NCBI GenBank assembly: GCA_964543125.1
Contig: CAZIWX010000132.1
Span: 1 to 6,485, forward strand
Origin: CAZIWX01 sp964543125
GTDB taxonomy: Bacteria > Fidelibacterota > UBA8477
DNA length: 6,485 bases
Direction of reading: 5' to 3'
The notes below the pieces were generated by a model that saw only the letters and a list, made by a program, of their open reading frames with translations, had not been told where the DNA came from and ran no database searches. Every line of letters begins with the position of its first letter. The first letter of the stretch is position 1. The translations under genes and the position numbers were made by a program. Below, one piece after another: positions 1 to 6,485 of the stretch.

Positions 1-3000
1 CAGGATGAAAACCGGAGATGTCCAGACTCAGAAGCGGCGCCCGGGGCGCAGGATCGAAATACAGGGCCCCGGCATCCATGCGGGTGCCGTCCGGGTCCTG
101 GTCATCCGGGTCGGTCTCCCAGGTCTCACCGTCACCGTCGAAATCCGCCCAGCCGGCATCGATGGCCGGAGAGGAACTTGTCAGGTGGTAATCGCCATTG
201 GCATAATCCACAAACAGAGGATTGCTCGTAAGGTTACCCTGGTTGTACAAATCACCGTTCAAATCCAGGTTGGCGCCATTATCGTAAAGCAGTGAGGCGC
301 CAAGGTAACCGATATAACTCCAACCCGAGGTGAGCTGCCTGAAATAGATGCCCAGCGTGTTGCCCACCAAGGTCTCATTCAAGATGCGGTGACTTTCGCC
401 GTCATACCCGTGTCCGGTCCGGCCGGTATATGATTCGATAAAATAAGCGGTGTCGCTGCCGGCGATGATATTATGATGGGCGAACAGGGCGTGTTCGCCC
501 CGGATGCGAACCCCGTAATTCGCGCAGTTTTCGATGCGATTTCCGGTGAGGATCACTCGGCTGAAATCCGAATTCCAATGCAGGTAGGGATTGGTTATTA
601 CTCCGTGATAAAAACGCATGTCAATTCCCTTGGCAAACCCATCTATGGAGACATCCGTAATCTCGATGCGCTTGAAATTACCATAGGGATCACCATAGGG
701 ATCACCAAACGGTGTCAAGCGGATAGCCATGCCCTGACCCGGAATGGCGGGGCTGAAAGTGCAGTTTAATATTTTCAACGTGTCCGGCAGAGAACCCTGG
801 TCAGTGGCATTGAAGATACCAGCCGTAGCGATATGCAGGAACTCGCTATTCTCGATCGATATCGAACCGCTGACGCTAATCGGGTAATACCTTCCAAAAC
901 CGTAATCGGCCGTATCCACCGTGACATTTTGAATCATGATACGGGTCACATCAGCCATCGGATACAAGGCCGCCCGGGCCTGCTTGACAATTACATGCTG
1001 CAGTTTTTCAGTGCCGGTCATCTCGCTTAATTCCAGGCCACCCCAGGTAGCGCCGTTCAGACCCCGGAAGGTCACCGGCTGACTGGGAGTACCCTGAAGC
1101 CTGGTATAATCTAAAAACCGGACGCTGGAATTGGCCGGCATGTTGAGCAGCGTACCAGCGGCAATGGTCTGAAAATCAGCGGTTATGTATACCGTATCCC
1201 CGGCCTGGATGGGAGTACTGGTGTAGGTAATGGAGCCGTCGCCGGACATGGTCACCCGGTAACGGCTATAACCGGATGGGCCACTCACTTCCGTCAAGGT
1301 TACATAAGCAGAGGGTGAGGGTGTCGTTTGAGTGAAACTGTGATTGCTGATGGATAAGTTCAGGGGAGCCTGGATATAAACCGACCCGTTTTCCGTAAAA
1401 ACACTGGCGGTTCCGGTCACGGACAACACATAATATTGAGCCGTAGCCGTAGCGCCGGGGCTAGTGAAGACCACCGGGGTTTCACGGTTGGTGGTGATAT
1501 TCCCATTACCATTGCCGAAATCCACACTGTCGCCCGTCCAGCGCCGGAAGACATGGTAGCTCCCCGAACCCTCGGAAGCCAGCAGCGGCGCCCGGAGAGA
1601 GTAGTAGGGTGCGTTTGAATTCGGATTCCCTGGATCGCCCTGGTTGAGGAAGACGGGGTAGGGGCCGCCATTTTCATTCTCAGTTAAGGTATGAAAATGG
1701 TCTAATCGTTCCCCATTCTCGATATACCAGGGATTCTTTATCTCAATATCTGCGTAATCGTTTTCTGCAATTATCGTGTCCAATTTTACAAGATATGCGA
1801 TCTTCGTCTCATCCTGAAGAGGCGTGAATTCCAGATTCAAATCAAATAGTTGCGGATTATGCTGCCAATCGTGGTGAAAGTAATTATCTCCCGTACCATT
1901 CCAATCATCAATATGGTCAAGCAATGTTTTTGCGCTGTGAGAAGTTCCCCAATTCTCAAGAATATACTCGCCTGAGTTGATATTATAAGAGTCGTCAATC
2001 CTGAACTGTCCGCCGACATCAGTAATGTTGATCATATTCTTGAAGTACGTGCGTGGGCGATATGGCCATTCAAGTTGGGCGATAACTACATCACAATCAT
2101 AAATTGCATCCCCAAAATATGGTGCTGCAATTTCTAAAGAATGATGACCAACATCTGTATAGTATCGGGAATCTATGGAGTGAATTTTATATTGTTCATA
2201 ACCACCTTCTCCGTCACCAAGATTCAATACATAAATTGGCTCTCCCTGAAATCCACCTACTCCTTCCTCATAGGGTAACACCATTAAATGGTATTCATAA
2301 TTGGCAGCCGAAAACTGAATATAAGATAGAAACACCCGTCCCGAGGAGGAGTCTACCGCGAAATCAGGCAGGAAACCACTTGCTTCAACATTCGGAATCG
2401 CTTGCACATTGTTCCAGGATTGACCATTATCATTGGAAACAGTGTAAAAAATCAGTTTTTCTTGGGAATTTGCGTCTGCAGCACTTACAGCAATCAGGAT
2501 TGAATTAGAATTAGGAATTTTAATGATTGAAGGATCATTAGCCGTGGGCTCCAGCTTTGAATTATTACCAGTGCCAAGCAAAGTGTGGTGCAATTGGGAA
2601 GTTATCAGAATTGAATGCGCATCTCCAAGACGCTTGAAGTACAAATTAGTGTTTGTTTCCCAGGTGATCAGTACATCTTCATTATCATCCAGACAAAGAT
2701 CCATAGCGCTTGTTTCATAACTTCCTGCAATACCTAATGGTTCCGCATCAGTATTGATCAATTGCCGAGTTGAGTAATTGCCATTTCCATCTCGCGTGAC
2801 ATAATTGAGACTGTCGTTCTCCCAAGCGTAGAGTGTATGAATAACTCCACCTGACCGGATACTTTTTTGATGATCAACATACGCATAATTTTCCTCAAGA
2901 TTCCAGAAAGCGCCTTGATCATCGCTAAAGTTTGATCGAAATGTACCTTCGAATCCAGATCCAGGGATTATAACAATCTGTCTATTTATATTTACCCAGG

Positions 3001-3064
3001 CGTCGGCTCCAAATATGAATAAATGACTACCCGTAAAATTACCATTTTGGGCATCAAGGTTATA
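1..3064 (-). CDS. Body of the large secreted protein: Asp-box, InlB/Ig-like and beta-helix regions (3' end outside window)
   Basis: 1,021 codons open in the frame of the signal-peptide fragment, with no stop before the left edge. Numbering from the ATG at 3304, the body runs from residue 81 to 1101. Two sialidase-type Asp boxes (S-x-D-x-G-x-x-W) are seen: SDDQGAFW at 127-134 and SNDNGQSW at 290-297. They indicate a BNR/sialidase-like propeller in the N-terminal half, but no FRIP-type Arg motif or other sialidase active site is visible. Around residues 550-620 lies an InlB-repeat/Ig-like stretch (YHVFRRWTGDSVDFGNGNG...TATAQYYVLSVTG). From about 700 to 1060 the short hydrophobic/Asn-rich turns (HVIVKQARAALY, ITDVSIDGFAKGIDMRF, VILTGNRIENCANYGVRI) fit a right-handed parallel beta-helix. 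It closes with NPLFVDYANGDYHLTSSSPAIDAG and an acidic DFDGDGETWETDPDDQDPDG segment that could bind calcium. No ATG, GTG or TTG occurs in frame until TTG 2761 and ATG 2704, both with weak ribosome sites, so independent translation is doubtful. No sorting signal is visible, since the C-terminus is missing. Confidence 0.85.
680..707. repeat. 12-bp tandem duplication inside the beta-helix coding region
   Basis: The plus-strand unit ACCATAGGGATC occurs twice exactly (680-691, 692-703) and starts a third copy (704-707). On the coding strand it gives GDPYGDPYGN, a four-residue repeat in a loop between beta-helix rungs. The length is a multiple of three, so the frame is kept. Slippage is the likely origin. 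Confidence 0.7.
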
Positions 3065-3067
3065 CTA
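3065..3067 (-). other. Single in-frame TAG interrupting the large secreted-protein gene
   Basis: Codon 80 of the frame beginning at 3304 is TAG. Upstream reads YYKTQSGS and downstream YNLDAQNGNFTGSHLFIF, both in the same frame and both in the style of a beta-propeller protein. One base change would restore an open frame (for example GAG, CAG, TGG or TAT/TAC). The upstream lipoprotein gene uses TAG as its normal stop: reading through it meets TAA after 11 codons with no protein-like sequence. TAG therefore behaves as a true stop there. Confidence 0.85.
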
Positions 3068-3304
3068 TGAACCACTTTGGGTTTTGTAATAGCCTCTGTA
3101 AATTGATGGATCGCTATTTAAAATACTGGTGAACGAGACCCCCAAATTATTATTTTCATCTATTACAAGAAACGGATCTACATCTTCAGAATAGAGATTT
3201 GGTGGTTCATCACCATGACTGGTCTTAAGGACTATTCCACCTTCTTGAGCGAATACACCCATGGATAATACAACCAATAGCATAATAATTCTGTGCAACT
3301 TCAT
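3065..3304 (-). CDS. Signal-peptide N-terminal fragment of a large secreted protein, ended by in-frame TAG
   Basis: 79 residues starting MKLHRIIMLLVVLSMGVFAQ, a clear signal peptide: Lys2/Arg5, hydrophobic residues 6-18, and a signal peptidase I site VFA|QEGG after Ala19. The ATG at 3304 is preferred over an in-frame ATG at 3340. It has GAGAGG 7 nt upstream, and starting there makes the signal peptide begin at residue 1. The mature part (PFLVIDENNNLGVSFTS, then SIYRGYYKTQSGS) looks like the first blade of a sialidase-like propeller. The frame then hits TAG at 3065-3067. Past the TAG it continues in the same frame without another stop to position 1, so this is the 5' end of the neighbouring long frame and not a free-standing small protein. 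If the TAG is real and not read through, only a secreted stub of about 60 residues would be made. Confidence 0.8.
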   Translation of the reverse strand: MKLHRIIMLLVVLSMGVFAQEGGIVLKTSHGDEPPNLYSEDVDPFLVIDENNNLGVSFTSILNSDPSIYRGYYKTQSGS

Positions 3305-3311
3305 TGTAGCA

Positions 3312-3317
3312 CCTCTC
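3312..3317 (-). promoter_or_regulatory. Ribosome-binding site of the large secreted-protein gene
   Basis: GAGAGG on the minus strand with a 7-nt spacer to the ATG at 3304. It decides the start in favour of 3304 over the in-frame ATG at 3340, which lies upstream of this site. Confidence 0.7.
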
Positions 3318-3332
3318 TTTAATTGATTTAGA

Positions 3333-3358
3333 GCAATCAAAAACTAACTTCTGATTGC
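3333..3358. repeat. 7-bp inverted repeat in the leader of the secreted-protein gene
   Basis: GCAATCA (3333-3339) and TGATTGC (3352-3358) are perfect inverted copies separated by 12 nt. They lie 29-54 nt upstream of the start codon at 3304, between the terminator-like hairpin and the ribosome-binding site. It could be an mRNA hairpin or a repressor site; neither is shown. A match this short could also arise by chance. Confidence 0.35.
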
Positions 3359-3384
3359 GGTTCTGTTTCTGTATCGGATCGCAT

Positions 3385-3425
3385 GACTCCGGGTTGATGT
3401 CTTATTTTCACCCGGAGTCTTTTTT
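3385..3425 (+). terminator. Intrinsic-terminator-like hairpin with T-run on the plus strand
   Basis: A perfect 10-bp stem, GACTCCGGGT (3385-3394) with ACCCGGAGTC (3410-3419), encloses a 15-nt loop and is followed directly by six T (3420-3425). Read on the plus strand it is a textbook Rho-independent terminator, but no plus-strand gene ends here. Read on the minus strand it lies about 35 nt after the lipoprotein stop codon, where a terminator would be expected. In that direction the stem is preceded by A6 and followed by ATGCGATCC, with no T-run. It may form the 3' end of the lipoprotein mRNA as a bare hairpin, or stop antisense transcription. Confidence 0.6.
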
Positions 3426-3459
3426 ATCTGTCCATCGGCGGCTCCTCCATTTTTTTTAA

Positions 3460-4842
3460 CTACCGATACCCTCTGGCAACAATGGCCAATGATATCGGTG
3501 CATCTTGAACGATAGTTGATCCGCCAACAACGGCCCTATTTCCCTGAATTGCCAGAGCGCTCCAAATTGCGTTTGGATCATTGATTAAATCTTCAAACCG
3601 AAACCAACTTTCCCCATTCCAATGAATTACATCCGTCCAACCCGATGCCATAATATCATTGCGTGCATTGCCTCGGATTCGCCGTGCTGATCTAAACCGG
3701 CCCAGGACAGCTTTGATGTTATCCGTCAGGTCGGTATAATCATTCGGAATCCCACCCAAGGGCGTCCGTGATAAACCGTTCGGCCCTGTAATCCATAAAA
3801 TATTGGCCTTAAGATCAGGCCAGACAGACTCAGCCACGGGTGAGTGGTAGTCAAAACCTTTGATGGAGTTGTTGCCGTGCCCATCAAATTCATAAATAAG
3901 ATGAACGGTTTGATTTTTTATCTCATAAATAACCGAATGTCCGGTTGCCAGATCCCAGCCGGCACACCAGGCCGAATCGGCATTCACACCCCGGATATCG
4001 GTGAGATCCACATCCGTCCCGCTCTCCAGCCTAATAAACCCGCTGCCGTCGTAGTGTACAATCGATCCATGATCCCCCACAAAGTACACATCCTCCGGCG
4101 AACTGCCCCAGATGGCGTTTATAGAAGGCATACCAGGAAATGTGCTGTTACCAGGGTCGTAACGAGTGAAATCTTGACCATTGAAATGAAAAGCGAGACC
4201 GTACTTGCCGAACCAAATATCGGTTTCTGAATAAGCAAAAATTGCAGTTACCGGTCCAAAGAAACCTGCTGGCGCAATTCTGATCATTTCCCATTGCTCT
4301 CCATCCCAATGTGCCGCATTATAGCTGCCGCTATCCGTCTCGATATTCCCCACCACCCAGATGTTGTTCTCATCTATAATTGCCACATCATTCAGATAAC
4401 TACCGTAATTCCCCAGCGTGTCAATCGTCCAGGTGAAATCGTGGCTGGTGGTGTCCAGGGTGGTCAGGGACACCGGAGCGCTGGAATCGATCAGGGCGGT
4501 GTTATGGACTGACTGACGATAGGCGGTGTAGGAATAGCTCCGGCCCGGTTCCAGTCCTTCGTCCCACAGGGTTGTATCCGGCGGGATAAAGTTAAAGGCT
4601 TGAACAGCATGGCCGTTACGGCTAAGGATAATGGGTAGTGTATCTCCGGTGAGGGAATCCAGATTCGTGAGGGTAAGTTTCAGCACCGCATCAATGCTGT
4701 TGACCTGAATGGCTTCCAGGGTGAGCGTACTGTTAGGATAGGGCTCGGGTCTGGCAGGAGTTGGTTCCTGGCAGGTGGTGAAAAGGAGTAAAACCAGCCC
4801 GGCGGAAATTGCTTTCCGGCGCCATTTAGCTAATAAAGACAT
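3460..4842 (-). CDS. Predicted lipoprotein with Fn3-like domain and beta-propeller repeats
   Basis: A complete gene of 460 residues ending in TAG. The N-terminus has basic residues (KWRRK, 6-10), a hydrophobic stretch (about 11-22) and Cys24 followed by QEP, which looks like a lipoprotein signal. The lipobox is loose, LFTTC with Thr at -1, so lipidation is likely but not certain. Residues about 38-130 resemble a fibronectin type III or similar beta-sandwich (DEGLEPGRSYSYTAYR, then PVSLTTLDTT). Residues about 150-450 carry repeated beta-propeller blades of roughly 40 residues. The clearest are VAIIDENNIWVVG...AAHWDGEQW, INAIWGSSPEDVYFVG...IVHYDGSGF and IRGNARNDIMASG...VIHWNGESW; six or seven blades seem likely. 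No catalytic motif is visible. Such proteins are common in FCB-type bacteria and usually have no assigned role; surface binding or scaffolding is an inference. A GGGAG lies 11 nt before the chosen ATG. The gene follows ppdK after 273 bp, so cotranscription is uncertain. Confidence 0.9.
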   Translation of the reverse strand: MSLLAKWRRKAISAGLVLLLFTTCQEPTPARPEPYPNSTLTLEAIQVNSIDAVLKLTLTNLDSLTGDTLPIILSRNGHAVQAFNFIPPDTTLWDEGLEPGRSYSYTAYRQSVHNTALIDSSAPVSLTTLDTTSHDFTWTIDTLGNYGSYLNDVAIIDENNIWVVGNIETDSGSYNAAHWDGEQWEMIRIAPAGFFGPVTAIFAYSETDIWFGKYGLAFHFNGQDFTRYDPGNSTFPGMPSINAIWGSSPEDVYFVGDHGSIVHYDGSGFIRLESGTDVDLTDIRGVNADSAWCAGWDLATGHSVIYEIKNQTVHLIYEFDGHGNNSIKGFDYHSPVAESVWPDLKANILWITGPNGLSRTPLGGIPNDYTDLTDNIKAVLGRFRSARRIRGNARNDIMASGWTDVIHWNGESWFRFEDLINDPNAIWSALAIQGNRAVVGGSTIVQDAPISLAIVARGYR

Positions 4843-4853
4843 TTTAAAATCAG

Positions 4854-4858
4854 CTCCC
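4854..4858 (-). promoter_or_regulatory. Ribosome-binding site of the lipoprotein gene
   Basis: GGGAG on the minus strand, 11 nt before the ATG at 4842. The spacing is slightly long, but the signal peptide begins right after this ATG and no other in-frame start gives a better N-terminus. Confidence 0.5.
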
Positions 4859-4927
4859 GGTTTTGTTTTCAGGTTCAGACCAGCGGAAACTTAATACCAG
4901 ACCGGTTTGATTCAAAATAACACACTG

Positions 4928-4946
4928 TAATATTTAGTGAATATTA
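4928..4946. repeat. AT-rich inverted repeat between ppdK and the lipoprotein gene
   Basis: TAATATT (4928-4934), 5-nt spacer TAGTG, AATATTA (4940-4946): a perfect 7-bp dyad about 86 nt upstream of the lipoprotein start. Its size and spacing resemble a transcription-factor operator. The 273-bp gap 4843-5115 holds no gene, no hairpin with a T-run after ppdK and no convincing -35/-10 pair, so the promoter was not located. AT-rich DNA gives such dyads easily. Confidence 0.35.
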
Positions 4947-5115
4947 TTGCCGGGGGGCTGTTTATCAGGAGCATTAAACGAACCTGATTATTCCGGGATC
5001 TTGCGGACACTTCGCTCGCCCCTGTTGGGAGCGTGTTAATTCAGGGTAAACGTATCCGGGCGAACTTTGACGCGATCCCGCATTTTCAGGGCCGGCGCAC
5101 CCGGGAGAGCGCTGA

Positions 5116-6485
5116 TTATCTGTTACGCACTGCCGCCTGGGCGGCGGCCAGCCGGGCAATGGGCACCCGGTAGGGAGAACAGCTCACATAGTCTAGCCCG
5201 GCGCGATGAAAGAAATCGATGGAATCCGGATCACCACCGTGTTCACCGCAGACCCCGATTTCAAGGCCGGGTCTGACGCCGCGGCCCTTCTGAACACCCA
5301 TTTTAACCAGTTCACCGACACCCCCTTGATCAATGGATTGGAAGGGATCCTGCTCCAGAATTTTGTCTTCTAAATAAATCGGTAAAAAACCGCCGATATC
5401 ATCTCGTGAAAATCCGAAAGTGGTCTGGGTCAGGTCGTTCGTGCCGAAGCTGAAGAACTCCGCTTCCACCGCAATCTCATCCGCGGTGACACAGGCGCGG
5501 GGAAGCTCGATCATGGTGCCTACCATATACTCGAAATTTACGCCCGTTTCGGATTTTACGGCGGCGGCCATCTCATTAATAATAGCTTTTTGATTGATCA
5601 GTTCGGACACCGTTCCCACCAGCGGCACCATCACTTCCGGGAAAACCGCTTTCCCGGCCCGGGTCAGTTCAGCCGTGGCCTCAAATATCGCCCGGGCTTG
5701 CATTTCGGTGATTTCCGGGTAGGCTACGCCTAAGCGGCAACCACGATGGCCCAGCATTGGATTGAGTTCATGGAGCGAATTGACACGCTCCCGCAGTTTT
5801 ATTTCACCGATGCCCAACTCGTTGGCTAATTCAGTGATTTGAGCATCGTTCAGGGTCACGAATTCGTGCAACGGCGGATCCAACAGGCGAATCGTCACCG
5901 GGTAAGGTGACATGGCGGCCAAAATACCCTTAAAATCGGCACGCTGGAAGGGCAGGAGTTTCATTACTGCTTTACGCCGGGTCTCTTCATTCTCAGCCAC
6001 GATCATTTCACGCATGGCCAGGATGCGTTCCGGATCAAAGAACATGTGCTCGGTCCGGCACAATCCGATACCCTGAGCGCCGAAGTCCCGGGCCTGCCGC
6101 GCATCTTCCGGACGATCGGCATTGGTGCGAATTTTAAGCGTCCGCAACTCATCGGCCATATTCATGAGTACTTTATAATGTTTATTGGCTTTTAAATCGG
6201 GTTCTATGAGGTCCAGTTTACCTGCATAAACCTTGCCCTTTGTGCCGTTCAAGGTTATCCAGTCACCTTCCTTCAGGACTTTACCGCCGACCCGCAGGGT
6301 TTTGTCCTTGGCACTGATTTGGAGCGCCGAGCACCCAACGATGCAACACTTACCCCAACCCCGGGCAACCAGGGCCGCATGGGAAGTCATACCCCCTTTG
6401 GCGGTGAGAATGGCGGCGGCGGCATGCATTCCGTGGACATCTTCCGGCGAAGTTTCATTCCGTACCAGGATGACCTGCTGGCCTG
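5116..6485 (-). CDS. ppdK: Pyruvate, phosphate dikinase, C-terminal part (5' end outside window)
   Basis: This enzyme interconverts pyruvate + ATP + Pi and PEP + AMP + PPi in the cytoplasm. 455 residues are visible, and the frame is still open at the right edge. The first visible residues read GQQVILVRNETSPEDVHG, the entry to the swivelling phosphohistidine domain. The phosphorylated His lies in GGMTSHAALVARG (His codon 6379-6381). The C-terminal PEP/pyruvate TIM barrel follows, with GLCRTEHMF (about visible residues 140-148), RLLDPPLHEF (199-208), MLGHRGCRLG, GTMIELPRA, FSFGTNDLTQT and GVCGEHGGDP (catalytic Cys codon 5248-5250). It ends in the family-typical SCSPYRVPIARLAAAQA just before a TAA stop. 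All catalytic motifs expected in this half are present. Family members are about 870-900 residues, so roughly 430 residues, including the ATP-grasp domain, should lie to the right. PEP synthase and enzyme I share this fold, but the motif spelling is that of PPDK. The ATG at 6427-6429 is internal and not the start. Confidence 0.97.
   Translation of the reverse strand, partial: GQQVILVRNETSPEDVHGMHAAAAILTAKGGMTSHAALVARGWGKCCIVGCSALQISAKDKTLRVGGKVLKEGDWITLNGTKGKVYAGKLDLIEPDLKANKHYKVLMNMADELRTLKIRTNADRPEDARQARDFGAQGIGLCRTEHMFFDPERILAMREMIVAENEETRRKAVMKLLPFQRADFKGILAAMSPYPVTIRLLDPPLHEFVTLNDAQITELANELGIGEIKLRERVNSLHELNPMLGHRGCRLGVAYPEITEMQARAIFEATAELTRAGKAVFPEVMVPLVGTVSELINQKAIINEMAAAVKSETGVNFEYMVGTMIELPRACVTADEIAVEAEFFSFGTNDLTQTTFGFSRDDIGGFLPIYLEDKILEQDPFQSIDQGGVGELVKMGVQKGRGVRPGLEIGVCGEHGGDPDSIDFFHRAGLDYVSCSPYRVPIARLAAAQAAVRNR

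Noticed and set aside
1417..1677. Minus-strand open frame of 86 codons
   Set aside because: It overlaps the large secreted-protein frame in another phase. The large frame reads a sensible Ig/InlB-like segment here, while this one is low-complexity Ser/Arg/Pro.
2104..2508. Plus-strand open frame of 134 codons
   Set aside because: It lies opposite the long minus-strand frame that carries an Asp box. Its translation is rich in His, Leu and Gln with no domain-like pattern, so it is an antisense shadow.
2700..2761. Independent start for the body of the secreted protein at TTG 2761 or ATG 2704
   Set aside because: Neither has a convincing ribosome-binding site or a signal peptide, and the coding pattern, including the first Asp box, already begins upstream of both.
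3065..3067. TAG read as an amino acid in an alternative genetic code
   Set aside because: The lipoprotein gene ends in TAG with no protein-like sequence after it, and ppdK ends in TAA. One internal TAG is not enough to support reassignment.
3424..3450. Tiny minus-strand frame MEEPPMDR after the lipoprotein gene
   Set aside because: Only eight codons, no ribosome site in front, and it leads straight into the hairpin; most likely chance.
3844..4230. Plus-strand open frame of 128 codons
   Set aside because: It is fully opposite the propeller region of the lipoprotein gene, where the minus strand shows clear repeats.
5021..5048. Bulged hairpin CGCTC-g-CCC / GGGAGCG as terminator of ppdK
   Set aside because: The stem has a bulge and no T-run follows in either direction.

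Overview
The window holds parts of three genes, all on the minus strand, so it reads right to left. There is one conserved metabolic gene and two large exported proteins of the modular, beta-rich kind. In transcription order they are: the C-terminal half of pyruvate, phosphate dikinase (5116 to beyond 6485); a complete 460-residue predicted lipoprotein with an Fn3-like domain and a beta-propeller (3460-4842); and a very large secreted protein whose frame runs from 3304 off the left edge at position 1. No plus-strand gene, tRNA, rRNA, mobile element or CRISPR array is visible.

The third gene is the most notable. Its frame starts with a good ribosome-binding site and a clear signal peptide. It meets one in-frame TAG at codon 80 (3065-3067) and then stays open in the same frame for another 1,021 codons to the window edge. 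The reading after the TAG is protein-like: two sialidase-type Asp boxes, a bacterial Ig/InlB-like stretch, a right-handed beta-helix-like region and an acidic Asp/Gly-rich segment. The TAG is therefore a single nonsense codon inside one gene, through mutation, assembly error or, less likely, recoding. It does not mark a boundary between two genes. Base composition also changes sharply inside this frame near position 1675: about 38% GC on the N-terminal side and about 60% on the C-terminal side, counted by hand over 180 bases each. This suggests a mosaic gene.

Organism: the protein style resembles bacteria of the FCB group and relatives, such as Marinimicrobia (SAR406), Calditrichota/KSB1 or Ignavibacteria. 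The signs are a lipoprotein with propeller repeats of the 'D-I/V-W-x-V-G ... H-W/Y-D/N-G' type, and a beta-helix ending in 'SPAIDAG' plus 'DPDGTRMDAGALYF'. This is inferred from style only; no phylogenetic marker was compared. ppdK suggests interconversion of pyruvate and PEP in central metabolism. The two exported proteins are probably displayed on or released from the cell, but neither shows a recognisable active site. Nothing links them functionally to ppdK beyond adjacency and shared strand.

Non-coding DNA is limited to 4843-5115 and 3305-3459. The first contains an AT-rich inverted repeat. The second contains a 10-bp terminator-like hairpin whose T-run lies on the plus-strand side, opposite to what the minus-strand genes need, and a 7-bp inverted repeat in the leader of the secreted-protein gene.
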